Below, piece after piece: positions 1 through 9,553 of a stretch of DNA of 44,684 bases. The notes under the pieces were generated by a model that was given only the letters and a program-made list of their open reading frames with translations, was not told where the DNA came from and did no database searches. The position numbers and the translations under genes were made by a program. The stretch covers positions 1-44,684 of the forward strand of contig JASAOO010003345.1 in assembly GCA_030849075.1 (NCBI GenBank). The letters are read 5' to 3'. The stretch comes from Zelonia costaricensis. Taxonomy: Eukaryota; Euglenozoa; Kinetoplastea; Trypanosomatida; Trypanosomatidae. Each line of letters starts with the position of its first letter. Position 1 is the stretch's first letter.

Positions 1-48
1 GAACACGCCGTCGCGGATAATCATGCGCTTCTTGGAGAGCGGGCCCAT
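1..48 (-). CDS. RPS3: 40S ribosomal protein S3, N-terminal 16 codons only (runs off the window)
   Basis: Reading leftward from the ATG at 48, sixteen codons fit exactly up to the window edge and give a peptide starting MGPLSKKRMIIRDGVF. This resembles the N-terminus of eukaryotic uS3/RPS3, in which an S-K-K-R block is followed by an aspartate-glycine-valine/isoleucine-phenylalanine stretch, and it fits the trypanosomatid form as I remember it. RPS3 is a small-subunit protein at the mRNA entry channel; its KH domain would lie outside the window. A polypyrimidine tract at 141-166 and an AG at 101-100 lie upstream, as expected for spliced-leader addition. Only 16 residues are visible, so the call rests on a short but distinctive match. 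Confidence 0.8.
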   Translation of the reverse strand, partial: MGPLSKKRMIIRDGVF

Positions 49-932
49 TTTCGCGATGTGGAGGGGGGGTTGGCGGGAGACTCGTTGACGACGATCCAAC
101 TATTTGCCGTGGGGTGCGGTGGTGGTCAGCGAAGAGATCAGTTTGGGGGGAGGAGAGAACAGGATAGGCGAGTGAAGGGGAGAGGAGGAAAAACGGTCGC
201 GTTGACGCGCGGGGCATTGCAGTGAGTGTTGCAGCGTCGCGCGGTGATAACGAGGCGAGGGAACGCACACGTGAGAAGGGGGTGGGGGGAGCGTGAGGGA
301 GAAAAAAAGTGGGAGGCAGGAGGCCACGAGAATCGCGACGTGCGCACAGATGGGAGGAGACACACAGAACGGCCAACCCGACCACGTGGAGCAGCCCGCT
401 GCGTTACACCGCATTGGTGTGCCTCTGGCGCGGTATCGGCGGCAAGGCACGCTCATCAGGTCCTTTTCCCTCGTGCGCGTGTTTGTGCGTCCATTCCCGT
501 TGCTTGACACAATGCGGTACTAAGCTGCACCTAGAGTCGAGCTATGAGAACCAGCAAACAGCCATGGGCCACCACCAGAAGTGATGACCTCACAGCGCCG
601 CCCCCTCACCGATTCGCTTCTCTCTATCTCTCGCTTCGGTACGGATGTCGTTCTTTTCCTGTTTTTTTCTCTCGATTACCGCCTCAGCGAGCGAAAGGGT
701 GCAGAGGGAGGGGAGAGGGGGCGGAGGCACGAGCGGCAGGAAGAGGCAGAACGACAGGTCAGGCAGTGCAGAGTGCTGCGGGTGAGCGAGGACCGGCACC
801 ACCTGACCCCCTCCTCGATCTCGTGCGCAACGTGGCAGTATGCCTGTGCACGCAGCGGAATCCCTATTTCATCCCCCCCCCAACCCACCCACCCTTATTC
901 AAATCTTCTTTTCGACTCGCCCTCTGCGCCAC
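49..932. other. Spacer between the small acidic gene and RPS3
   Basis: This holds the 3' UTR of the 933-1286 gene and the 5' leader of RPS3. Only low-complexity ORFs occur, and none has a recognisable domain or credible codon use. The plus strand is purine-rich at 141-200 and 690-750. No RNA gene was recognised. Confidence 0.6.
100..166 (-). promoter_or_regulatory. Putative trans-splice acceptor region of RPS3
   Basis: On the coding strand a C/T-rich tract (141-166) is followed by an ATAG at 103-100, about 50 nt before the ATG. This is the usual trypanosomatid layout for spliced-leader addition. It is inferred from sequence only. Confidence 0.45.
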
Positions 933-1286
933 TTACGCTGGGTAGGACAGAATGACACGGTCAAGCATCGGGCGACCCGCGGAGGTCTGCGGGTGGCGCT
1001 CCACCACCTGGAAGCCAAGGTCGACGAGCTGCTGCACCTTCTGGTCCACCTTCTCTTCAATCACCGCGAACTCCGCCTCTGTCATGCCGTCGAAGACGTC
1101 GCGCATGCCGGAGATGTCGTGCTGAACGGTGATGAGTTTGGCGTTGGTGCGCACCACCTGCTGCTCCTCCTCGGACGTGGCCATCTTGTTCGGCTCTAGG
1201 GCGACGTCCACATCGCAGATGCCCTGCGCCTTCACCTGCTCCAGCACCTCGGGGTGGGCGAACTCCTGGAAGACGGCAAGGAACAT
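933..1286 (-). CDS. Small acidic conserved-looking hypothetical protein (117 aa, start uncertain)
   Basis: The frame from the ATG at 1286 to the TAA at 933-935 encodes 117 residues, mostly helical and acidic, with no signal peptide or membrane segment. I do not recognise the family. The composition (regular Glu/Val/Asp/Lys spacing, few homopolymers) looks like a folded protein, unlike the shadow ORFs nearby. The long upstream extension of the same frame to 2405 is Arg/Thr/His-rich, runs through the spacer and into the DnaJ gene, and is not coding. The start is not settled: the first AG after the strongest pyrimidine tract (1332-1366) lies at 1267-1266, inside this ORF. Splicing there would move the start to Met35 (1184) and give 83 residues. 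An earlier AG at 1368-1367 would allow the full form. Confidence 0.6.
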   Translation of the reverse strand: MFLAVFQEFAHPEVLEQVKAQGICDVDVALEPNKMATSEEEQQVVRTNAKLITVQHDISGMRDVFDGMTEAEFAVIEEKVDQKVQQLVDLGFQVVERHPQTSAGRPMLDRVILSYPA

Positions 1287-2073
1287 GGTGGCGTTGCACG
1301 CACAGGAGATGTGGCAGGGGTTCGTATGGGGAAGATTGGAGGGAAAAGGGAAAAGAGAAAAGGGGGCTGGAGGTGGTGTGGTGACGATAAGGGAAGCTGC
1401 GGCGGCGGCGGTTGATAGAGCGTGCAAAGCAGCGCGAGAGCACTGGCCACGCGCGCGGCAAGGAGACGAGAGGTGTACGAGGGCGGAAATAGTGCGAGTG
1501 CGATCAAGACGGCGCCAAACTACAACGACACGGTAGAGGAAGGAGGGAGCGAGTGTGTTCCAGTGCAGCCTGCTGCTCTCCGTACGGTCTCCTCTCTTCC
1601 TTGCGTACGTGTGTGTGCGAACAAGTGTGACGAAGTGGCACACACCACCCATCCCCTGCTGCCCTGACGAGACGGAAGCAAGAGGGTGCATGCTCGAGCG
1701 CCTAGTTGCGCAATTCCAAACAGTGGAGAACGAGTGCAGTTGGCGTGAAGCGAAGTGTACCGCTTTCTCTGTTCTCGTGTGTGTATGTGTGTTTCCATCT
1801 GTTTGACGTTCGTGAAGAGCGCGAGAAGCGGTGTGTGGGTGTGTGTGTGTGTGAGTTGAAGAAGGGGGGCAGAGGCATCGGTGGCCCCCCCCCACGGGTG
1901 TACACGCGCACTTCACGCTCAGGTCAAGGAAGATAGAGAGAACACGGCACCACAAATCTACGTAACGTCCGCATCCGCACAATGCGGCATAGGGTGTTGA
2001 AGGGAGTGGGCCCGCCGTGTACCCCTCTCGTCTTCGTCGTTCGCATTTTACACGGCCGTCCACCTGCCGTTCC
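1287..2073. other. Spacer downstream of the DnaJ gene
   Basis: This contains the DnaJ 3' UTR and the leader of the small acidic gene. TG/CA-rich segments lie around 1776-1855 and a run of nine C around 1886-1894. No gene was recognised. Confidence 0.6.
1332..1368 (-). promoter_or_regulatory. Polypyrimidine tract upstream of the small acidic gene
   Basis: On the coding strand this is an almost pure C/T tract of about 35 nt, immediately preceded by an AG at 1368-1367. No AG occurs between the tract and the annotated ATG at 1286. The leader may therefore be added before the tract, or inside the ORF at 1267-1266. Confidence 0.4.
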
Positions 2074-3783
2074 CTAGTCGACATCGGAGAGACGCTCGTT
2101 GTCTGGTTGTCTCTCGGGCGGCGTCTGGCCCGACTCTGCGGCTGCCGCACCACCGGCGGGGCGGCCGGTGTTGCCTGCGTCCTGGTGCGGCATGCCTGGC
2201 GCGGTGGTGTGCTCCGGCGGCCTCGCCGGGTTCGTGCGCACGTTGCTGTCCTGCATCTCCGCCTCCTGCGGCGCGTCGGCCGCTGCCTCCTGCCGGTTGC
2301 CGGGCTCAGCCGCCGGCGCCCCAGTCTCGCCGTCCACGACCATGGGGCCGCAGCAGCACACCATGACCATCCCGATGAGCGCGATGAGGACCAGCACGCC
2401 AACAATGATGAAAAGCGGGATGCACGCCTTGGCCAGCGAGAGAACTCCGGCGTAGGTGGCGTAGTGGTAGTAGTAGTTCAGTCGCACCGCAATCATCGCC
2501 GTGGAGGCCATCAGCAGGCCGAACACCAGGATCATGGTGAACATGCCGACGAGGACGCCGCACACAGATGCGTGCTGACCCGCGTACGGGTTCGGTCCCG
2601 TGTGGAGGCCATTCGCCTCCTCCTCCTGCGCGGCACTCGACACGTGCTGCTGCTGCTGCGCTGCTCCGCCGCCGCGCCCGTTCGACTCGTTTGAGTACGC
2701 GCGTTCGTCGGCGCTGTCACCGCGCATCGGGTTCGGCGTGCCGTGGCGCGGCTGCGACGGGTCTGGCGCCGCACCCGCCGCTGCCGCCGCCGCCGCCTCG
2801 CCGCCGTTCTCACGCTCCTCCTGCGCAGCTCCCGCCGCAGCCGCCGCAGCCGCAGCCGCCTCGGGTGGGACGGTGCTGATGTACGAGCTCAGCAGGGACT
2901 GGACAAAGCGGTGGACGAGGGCCAGCGTCAGGAAGGCGAAAATGGGGAGGCCGATGACGATGAAGTAGTTGATGGTGATGACCTTGTCTGCGCGGCACGC
3001 AACGAGGGCGAAGAAGACGACGACGCAGCCCGCCTGCAGCAGGGAGAGCACGCATCCGATGGGCATGTAGAAGGCGAGGCGAACGAGCCCCATCGCCTTG
3101 AGCTGCAGTATCTTCATCGGTGTGGGCAGCGTCGCAAACAGGGTCGCCAAGAAGAAAAACACAGACAAGAGGTAGCCGGGGATGAGCCAGACGCGCCACT
3201 TCACCGGCGGCGTGGCCGCGGTCGAGGACTCGTTGCGGTCCTTGCCGATCGGAATAACAATAGTCAGCACCACGGCACACAGAAAGGCCAGCAGGCCGCA
3301 CAGCACGTGGAGGCTGCCCGGCGACTGAATGGCGAAGGTGAAAAGAAGGATGATGGCGGGCACACCCAGCACGACATCGAGCACGAAGAGTGGCGAGAAG
3401 ACCTTCACGTAGGTCCACGACGGCAGCCGGCCATCGACGCGCGACACCAGGAAGGCTAGGAAGATGAGAATCATGACGAACGTGATGCACAGCAGCAGGA
3501 CAAGGATGCACACAAGCACGACGGAGCCGAACGTGGCGAGGGCGCCACTGGCGACGGGGTCCTTGAGGGTGGTGAGGCCGGCCTCACCGTATCGGTCGTA
3601 GATGTCCTTCTTCTGCGGGTCGGAAAGCACTTCGTAGGCGGTGTTCACCTCCTTGAAGCGCACGGTGCCCTCTGGCCCGGCCTTGTCGGGGTGATAGCGC
3701 AGCGCCAGGCGGTGATAGCTGCGCTTGATCTGCTCCTGGGTGGCATGGTTGTCCACCTCCAGGACTGCGTAGTAGTCGACCAT
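2074..3783 (-). CDS. DnaJ-domain polytopic membrane protein (569 aa)
   Basis: Residues 1-70 are a complete J domain: helix I, helix II, the HPD tripeptide at 31-33, and helix III ending in a DIYDRYGE motif. J domains stimulate the ATPase of Hsp70 partners. About eight hydrophobic segments follow (roughly 84-113, 128-151, 157-179, 198-219, 233-262, 270-292, 408-432, 443-472). An Ala/Glu/Gln-rich soluble stretch of about 110 residues separates the sixth and seventh. There is no zinc finger or DnaJ C-terminal domain, so this is a class III (type C) J protein. The segment after TM1 (an SW then VFSPLFVLD) recalls the Tmemb_185A (fragile-X-F associated) family, but this is tentative. The J domain probably faces the cytosol and recruits Hsp70 to an ER or endosomal membrane (inference). 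The ATG at 3783 starts the J domain exactly; the 17 upstream in-frame residues are leader. The C-tail is acidic and disordered. Confidence 0.9.
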   Translation of the reverse strand: MVDYYAVLEVDNHATQEQIKRSYHRLALRYHPDKAGPEGTVRFKEVNTAYEVLSDPQKKDIYDRYGEAGLTTLKDPVASGALATFGSVVLVCILVLLLCITFVMILIFLAFLVSRVDGRLPSWTYVKVFSPLFVLDVVLGVPAIILLFTFAIQSPGSLHVLCGLLAFLCAVVLTIVIPIGKDRNESSTAATPPVKWRVWLIPGYLLSVFFFLATLFATLPTPMKILQLKAMGLVRLAFYMPIGCVLSLLQAGCVVVFFALVACRADKVITINYFIVIGLPIFAFLTLALVHRFVQSLLSSYISTVPPEAAAAAAAAAGAAQEERENGGEAAAAAAAGAAPDPSQPRHGTPNPMRGDSADERAYSNESNGRGGGAAQQQQHVSSAAQEEEANGLHTGPNPYAGQHASVCGVLVGMFTMILVFGLLMASTAMIAVRLNYYYHYATYAGVLSLAKACIPLFIIVGVLVLIALIGMVMVCCCGPMVVDGETGAPAAEPGNRQEAAADAPQEAEMQDSNVRTNPARPPEHTTAPGMPHQDAGNTGRPAGGAAAAESGQTPPERQPDNERLSDVD

Positions 3784-3860
3784 GGTCGCGGGCGGCAACA
3801 CGCGTTGCCGGTGCAACAGCGCGCAGACAACCAATAGAAGTAAAGGTGCAGTGAGTGGGT

Positions 3861-3907
3861 CTGTGTGTGTGTGTGTGTGTATGTGTGAGGGAGGGGGAGG
3901 GGAGGGA
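3861..3907 (-). promoter_or_regulatory. Putative trans-splice acceptor of the DnaJ gene
   Basis: The coding strand shows a C/T tract (3889-3907), then a CA dinucleotide repeat, then CAG at 3863-3861. No further AG occurs before the ATG at 3783, so a leader of about 77 nt is predicted. Confidence 0.5.
3862..3888. repeat. TG/CA microsatellite
   Basis: About twelve TG dinucleotides on the plus strand with one A interruption. It sits between the pyrimidine tract and the predicted splice acceptor of the DnaJ gene. Confidence 0.85.
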
Positions 3908-5525
3908 ACAGCACTTGAAGTTGGGCTCAGACGACGCTGCCACTAGCCAACAAACCACGGCGGGTCTGCTCAGCCGGTGTGCCTGCGGGTGGGGGAGGGG
4001 GGGCCTTTCCCGCGTTGCGCCGCGCAGCCGTGCAGCAGCGTGACCGCTATTCCCGAGCCCGCGTCTTCTCTACCTTCGCGGTTGGGCCGAAAAGAAAGAA
4101 AAAAAAAAACAAATCAAATCAGCGCTCCAGCTGTCCGAGCCTGGGATGAGACCAACAGTGTGCAGGGCGAGAGCGGAAAAAGCAGCTCCAGCTCAAGAAT
4201 CTCTGAATGGGTCACTCAGACACGGGGGAGGGTGAGGAGGAGGGGGGAGAGGGACGGAGAAGGTGGCACACGAATGCCCACACGCGGCACTCACCACAGG
4301 TCTTTCACTCTGATGCACACCTCAGGCCCACAAGACGAGCGTGACCGAGCGCGCGATCTTCGGACGCGTCAGAGCCCGCGAGGGGAGAACGAGAGGAGAC
4401 ACGAAGGTGTGGGAATACAGGAGAAACACAAGGGTCACGTCGCAGTTCTGATACAAGAGAGGCAAGCGCTTCAGTCGCACCCATACGCACGCACAGCGAT
4501 TAACACCACCACCAGAGGAGCCGCGGACTCGAGGAGGCACCGAGCGCTGCTCGAGTAGAGGGACAACCTGCAACAATGACAACCCACACACGTACGCGAC
4601 AACGTGAAGGACAAACGCAAGGGCAAGGGTGGCAGGACACTGCGCACGGATGCGTATCGGCCGAGAGAGAACCGGCACAGAGAAGAGAAGACGTCGAGTG
4701 GGGTGGTGGTGTTGGCCCGGTCCAACGTCAGAATGGCAGCCGGCACGTCAAGGGGTGGGCGAGGAGCAAAAGGCCAGAGAGGGAGAGGGGGCGCTTATGG
4801 CGGTGGAGGGTGTATGAGGAAAAGCGGAGGTGCACTCGGCTGATCGGCGTGGCAGTCATGTGCATGAGACAGCGAGCGAGGAGAGAGGGGAGGAGCATAA
4901 CAGGAGGAGAAAGGGGCACATGCTACAACATCACAGAGCTCGAGGAGAAAAATCACAAGCTGCACGATGAGCGGGGATGGACGCTGAGAGACGGTGAAGA
5001 GCGCTCGCACAGACGAGGCTGGACCGAAACGCCCGTGCCACGTGGCGTGTAGGCGTGCTGCTCCCCCAGCGGGCGTGCGTAGGCGACCCTGTCATCTGCT
5101 GTTCCGCCCACGTCCTGCTGTGGCGATCGACCGTGCAAGGGTGTCGCTTCTGTTTTGTGAGCGCTTTTCGTTTTTTTTGTGTGTTGTTCGGCACGGCCGA
5201 TGTGATCATTACGACTGCCATGGGTCAGCACCCTCCCCCACACGGGGTAACACGCGTGACAGCGGACGGGGCGAGCACACACGCACGCACACGCATTCAC
5301 CGCAGCATCGCAGAGCGTCGCCGCTGTGCACGCGTCACCCGCTCACACGGACGTGGCATACGGCGCGCACGCCGCTTAGGCAGGGAAGGGAAAGCGTTAT
5401 GCGGACGTCCGGCCGCTCATCGCCCTTACCACGAGTCGCTTTCCCCTTTCATTGGCTTCTTCCCTGCACCACCGTACTCGCGACCATCGCCGAGGGGCCA
5501 CCGGTCCGTTGGGGAAGCCTGCTTC

Positions 5526-5873
5526 CTACTGCTGCTGCTGCATCGCCTCTGCCATCTTCAGCATGGCGTTCTGCTGCACCTCCTGCACAGCTTTTTCGTT
5601 AGAGGTCATCAGCGTCATGCGGAACAGTTCGTCCCACTTACCGCTGCAGTTCTGTACGCACTTCTTCTCCGCCACGTCCTTGTCGAGACGGTACCGAATA
5701 GGGGCGTTCTTGGTGCGCAGAAGCGTGTACAGCTCCTCCGTGTCGAGGCACCGGTCGATGCAGAAGGTGGTGCTGCTGTGCATCAGTCCTGTCTGCACGC
5801 GCAGTTGGTTGAGGATCTGGTACGACTGCGTGATGTGCTCCTCGTAGGGCGTCATCGGCGGCGGAGGCTGCAT
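5526..5873 (-). CDS. Small Tim chaperone-like protein (twin CX3C, 115 aa)
   Basis: The protein has two CX3C motifs, Cys38/Cys42 and Cys72/Cys76, each within predicted helix. This is the hallmark of Tim8/9/10/13 chaperones, which form hexamers in the mitochondrial intermembrane space and escort hydrophobic precursors. The cysteines would form two disulphide bridges through the Mia40/Erv1-type relay. Small Tims lack cleaved presequences, and none is seen here. The spacing between the motifs is 29 residues, longer than the roughly 11-16 of typical family members, so the hairpin loop is extended. The C-terminus ends in a Met/Gln-rich helix with four glutamines. The ATG at 5873 follows a CTTAG acceptor by six bases. 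The exact paralogue (Tim9/10/8/13 or a kinetoplastid-specific one) cannot be assigned by eye. Confidence 0.8.
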   Translation of the reverse strand: MQPPPPMTPYEEHITQSYQILNQLRVQTGLMHSSTTFCIDRCLDTEELYTLLRTKNAPIRYRLDKDVAEKKCVQNCSGKWDELFRMTLMTSNEKAVQEVQQNAMLKMAEAMQQQQ

Positions 5874-5879
5874 CGCGTG

Positions 5880-5956
5880 CTAAGTGAGAATAGAAGCGGG
5901 GAAGGCGAGTCGGTACGCAAGTCCGCTCCAAAGGCGAGAAACAAACAAAAAAAAAG
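5880..5956 (-). promoter_or_regulatory. Putative trans-splice acceptor region of the small Tim gene
   Basis: The coding strand has a T-rich tract at about 5931-5956, an AG at 5927-5926, a second C/T stretch, and TTAG ending at 5880. The last lies six bases before the ATG. Either AG could receive the spliced leader. Confidence 0.5.
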
Positions 5957-6811
5957 GCAGAGTGAGTCCAGGTCGTGCGGTGGGGCCTGCCTCAGAAAGA
6001 TCAGAGCGACGCGGAACGCAGCGAGGCGCTGCGCAAACAAGACACGGACGCGCTCGCGACGGAGTCAGTGAAAATCGTCGCGTTAGAGCTTAACAATACA
6101 AGCCGATGCTCTCTTTCTTTTTTTCTTTTTGCCGCGCGGACGCTTGACTCGTGTTTCTTGCTTCTGCGCAAGTGCGAGTCGGTGAGGCGAGCAGCGGAGG
6201 GGAGGAAATGGTCAACACGTGGTGTGTGACACACGTGCGTCGGTGATAAGGTAGATGAAAGAGGCAGCAGAATCGAGAGGGGGGAGGTGAGAGCAGCACA
6301 GCTGCAAGACGGCAGTGCGGTGGCGCTGAAAGGCAGCTGGGAGTTGCCCAGCTCATGACGACAACTGAGCACACAGACAAGAAAAAGGGAGGGACGTCTT
6401 GCGTGACGCTTGGGGAGATGGGCGCGCCATAGCAGCACCGTGAGCACCCCTGCCCCACATCTCTTTCCCTTGCGCCCCCCCCCCCTTCCGACACCCGCGG
6501 GGGTCGAACATACCGTTTCGCCACTTTTATTTGTTCTTGTTATTGTGATTGTCGTTGCACGCGGTCGGCGAGAACCGCTGGTGCATCATATAGTGAAGTG
6601 CCTCGGCACCACCGCCGCGCTCGTTCCCGGCGGCGGGGAAACTGCTGTCACAGAAAGTCGGAGGAGCAGAAGTAAATAAAAAACAAAAAAAAACGGAGTG
6701 GAGACACCAGCGGGCCGGCGTGTCTCCTTTTTTGTTCGTCTTCTTTCCTTCTTGCGTTCTTTATTTGGCTTTGTTTTTTCCTCACGTGCAGCGCGCGCTT
6801 CGTCTGCGTGA

Positions 6812-6832
6812 GTGTGTGTGTGTGTGTGTGTC
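6812..6832. repeat. TG/CA microsatellite
   Basis: About ten TG dinucleotides on the plus strand within the spacer downstream of the Get1-like gene. Confidence 0.8.
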
Positions 6833-7264
6833 TGGTTGGCTGAAGAGTGGAATGGAGTAGAGGGGGGAGGAGGGGAAGCAGCCTCCGCCTTTGTCGGTTC
6901 ATGCCACTCGGCGCAATGTATGTTGATGGCACGCGGAGCGGGCGGGGGTTGAGGGAGGTTCTATGGGAGTTCGTTTGCGTGCCGAGCTCATCGAGGGGCC
7001 CGAAGGGCAACCTTGTGTTTCCCTCATCCCCCGGTTTGTTTTGCGGCAGCAGCAGCAACAGCAGCAGGGGCTACAAGCGCGCAGCGTGGCTGCTGATGGC
7101 CGTCCCTGTATCGTCCTCCTGGTCTACCAGCCGTGACCCACGCACCCCACCCCGCGGCTTCCTTCCTTCCACGTTCGTGTGTTAACAAGAATGGACAAGA
7201 AAGGGGAGCAGGGGATGGCGGACGGGTTGGCTGGACGTGAGCACAACCGCCAACGCGCATCTAC

Positions 7265-8296
7265 TCACGCAGTCCGCACAACGCGAACAATCAAATACGA
7301 GGCAAGGAGACACGTGAGGAACCACGAGATGAGGTCATTGCTCGCACACAAACGCAGCTGCACCTCCGAAAGCGACGCGTCCGTCACACCAGAAGTCGTG
7401 CCGCCGTCGAGGAGCGCAGAGGAGGCGTGCGCAAGCGAGTTTGCTGCGGTGGCACTGCCGGCGGCGGCGGCGTCTGCGCCGTGGCGCTGATTTGCGTGGC
7501 TGCCCGCTGCCGCGTACGAGGGCAGACGGCTATGCTCACCGAAAGCCGCTGGGCCGTACATGGCGAGGTCGAAGAGCAGCGGCATGAGGACCTGCACCGT
7601 GTACTGGTGCAGCTTCTCCTCGAAGGACGGTGGTGCCGTCATGAGGGCGCGACGGTTGCCGCAGGCACAGAGAAACACGACAAGAGTGCCGTAGCGCAGG
7701 CTGTACTTGACCATCGCCGCTGCGTTGTAGCGCAGCACGTTGGCTGCCTTGGCGACACACGCACGCAGCCGCGACGCAGGGGACGCGAAGAGCCCGACCT
7801 CGCTGCGCCCGCCAGCGGGTGGCTCGGTGGCCGTGGCAGGTGCGATGCCTGCGCCACCCGTTCGGTTTGCCTCGATTGCCCGCTCTACAATACGAGCCGC
7901 AGCAGCCACGGCCGCAGGGCCACGCACCGACTGCCCAAACCCGGGCCGGAAGGAGACGCCGATGGTCAGCGGCGAGAAGACGCGATCGAGCGAGCACTCG
8001 TAGGAGTAGCGCTTGCGGCGCTCGGCATGGAGCTCCTGACGAAGTCGCAGCGCCTGGCGCATGAGACGGCTGTGCTCGTAGAGTTGGGAGGTGGTGCACA
8101 CCGTGTCCGCCTCTGCCTCGAGCTGCGCCACCTGCCGCTCAAGCGCCAGCTCGCGGCGCCGAAACACGCGCGCGGCAACAACGCGGCTCCAGAAGACGCT
8201 GCTGGCGTAGCCGACGAAGGTAGATGCCGCGACGGCGAGCACGAGCACCCCATCTGTGAACTCGCGGTCGGTGATGGTGGGGCTGCTGCTCGTCAT
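7265..8296 (-). CDS. Three-TM coiled-coil protein, possible Get1/WRB-like tail-anchor insertase subunit (343 aa)
   Basis: Hydrophobic segments lie at about 14-36, 191-213 and 323-341. A charged coiled-coil-prone region (about 42-98, rich in Arg/Glu/Leu) follows the first. The order TM1, cytosolic coiled coil, TM2, TM3 is that of Get1/WRB, which with Get2/CAML receives tail-anchored proteins from Get3 at the ER. I infer the relationship from topology only; no diagnostic sequence motif is clear. The protein is longer than typical Get1 (about 170-235 residues) because of Ala/Gly-rich insertions at about 125-170 and 255-310. The ATG at 8296 lies next to a CTGCAG acceptor, and the upstream in-frame extension is Pro/Ser/Leu leader sequence. 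It could instead be an unrelated trypanosomatid membrane protein. Confidence 0.5.
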   Translation of the reverse strand: MTSSSPTITDREFTDGVLVLAVAASTFVGYASSVFWSRVVAARVFRRRELALERQVAQLEAEADTVCTTSQLYEHSRLMRQALRLRQELHAERRKRYSYECSLDRVFSPLTIGVSFRPGFGQSVRGPAAVAAAARIVERAIEANRTGGAGIAPATATEPPAGGRSEVGLFASPASRLRACVAKAANVLRYNAAAMVKYSLRYGTLVVFLCACGNRRALMTAPPSFEEKLHQYTVQVLMPLLFDLAMYGPAAFGEHSRLPSYAAAGSHANQRHGADAAAAGSATAANSLAHASSALLDGGTTSGVTDASLSEVQLRLCASNDLISWFLTCLLASYLIVRVVRTA

Positions 8297-8297
8297 G

Positions 8298-8345
8298 CTG
8301 CAGGTGGGGGAAGGGGGAGGGGCTGGGAGACACAAGAGGAGAGAG
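8298..8345 (-). promoter_or_regulatory. Putative trans-splice acceptors of the Get1-like gene
   Basis: Two candidates exist on the coding strand: TCCCAG ending at 8323 after a C/T tract (8325-8345), giving a 26-nt leader, and CTGCAG ending at 8298 after another C/T tract, giving a 1-nt leader. Confidence 0.45.
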
Positions 8346-8654
8346 CTAGAGCGAGCGCAACAATACGGCTGAAGGTGGACCGGGAAAGACAAGGGTTGTG
8401 CGTGAGGGGAGGGTGGGGAGGCGAAGGAGGAGGAGGCGGGGCTGGGGGTGGGCGGAACGCACAATAAGTCCTGCACACCTCCCAGCGAGAAGAGCAAACA
8501 CGTGGCACCAGCAAGCACCAGCGGCCACCTTCTTCACCCCTTCTCCTTCCCTGTCGAAGCGGTGCGCGTAGCGAGGGCAGACGCTGGTGCGCGTGCGTCG
8601 CTTTTAATCGTTTGTCCTGATCTCCGATGTGCCCCGTCGAATGTGGAAGCAACT

Positions 8655-8745
8655 CAATGTGGGTATGTGTGTTTGGGGGGGGTCACGAATGTGTCTGTGT
8701 GTGTTTGGGGGGGGGGGGGCTCGAATGTGTGTGTGTGTGTGTGTG
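8655..8745. repeat. Imperfect tandem repeat with TG and poly-G blocks
   Basis: A unit of about 33-35 bp, consisting of an AATGTG start, a TG run, TTT and a G-run of 8 to about 13, occurs twice, followed by a partial third copy ending in pure TG. Copies start near 8655, 8688 and 8723. Confidence 0.75.
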
Positions 8746-9553
8746 CTTGTAGATATGTGTAAGGCACGGGAAAAGAAGCGAGCTCGTTTCGGTTTGTTTT
8801 GGCGCAGACAGAGGCGGCGCTGCGTGGCGCTCCTGCGGTGCTCCAGAAGGCGCCTCACCACGAACCTCAAGAGAAAACTGTGCGGGTAGCTTCGACGGAG
8901 ATGTTTGTGTCCGTTTGTGTGTGTACGTTTGTGTGTGTGCGAGCGCGATGCGCAGTGATAAAGGAGCGGTGCAGAGGATCGCGGATGAGGGTTGGGGAGA
9001 GGGTCGGGGAGGAGGAATCGTGAGTTGCTGCATAACCTTGTCGAGGCGGCGCTGCTGTCAGCCCCTCCTCTGGCGATGACGACAGCAGCAGGTCATTCAC
9101 AAACGACAGCGGAACGGAGACTCGATGGCGTGGCCGCAACGTGGACGCACGGCGCAGGGGGTGGGGGGGAGAGACGGAGAGCGTGGTGAGACGGTCACCT
9201 ACGTGCACCTCGGGCCTCCTCCTTGTGCAGGCAGCCCCACGCCGCAGCTCCGTTGCCAACTCCTGATCCTCTTTTCGTTCGTTTCTCTTTCGCTAGGATA
9301 TGGTGGAGAGCTCACGGAGGCACAACTTGGGTAGCTCAAAGCGCCACAGCACCCCCCCCCTTCGTCGCCCTCCGTCTGAGAGGACGAAACACCGAGTCTG
9401 GAAACCACACATCGCCGCGGTCGCCGAGTTGGCAATGAGACAAGACACCAAGGCGCACGCGTGACGCAGCTGGAGGAGGCGTTTGAGGTGGGAAAGACGC
9501 CTGCTAAGAGCATCGTCTTGGAAGACATGGATGCAGTACGACGTGGCCACTCG

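Larger units (their letters stand above)
3784..5525. other. 1.7 kb spacer between the small Tim and DnaJ genes
   Basis: It holds the small Tim 3' UTR and DnaJ 5' leader. The plus strand is purine-rich over 4150-5000, and ORFs there on either strand are Arg/Thr/Glu or Ser/Leu/Pro low-complexity without domains. A run of nine T occurs at 5170-5178. I see no gene. Confidence 0.6.
5874..7264. other. 1.4 kb spacer between the Get1-like and small Tim genes
   Basis: It contains the Get1-like 3' UTR and the small Tim leader. It is relatively A/T-rich at 6520-6790 with A- and T-runs, and carries a TG repeat at 6812-6832 and a short CAG/CAA-type repeat at 7046-7067. No ORF has a domain, and no RNA gene was recognised. 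Confidence 0.6.

Noticed and set aside
1287..2405. Upstream extension of the small acidic gene's frame
   Set aside because: Translates the DnaJ gene's 3' end in the wrong frame plus CA-repeat spacer (Thr-His runs).
8655..8745. Telomere-like or centromeric repeat
   Set aside because: The unit (TG run plus poly-G) does not match TTAGGG and is limited to under 100 bp inside a spacer.
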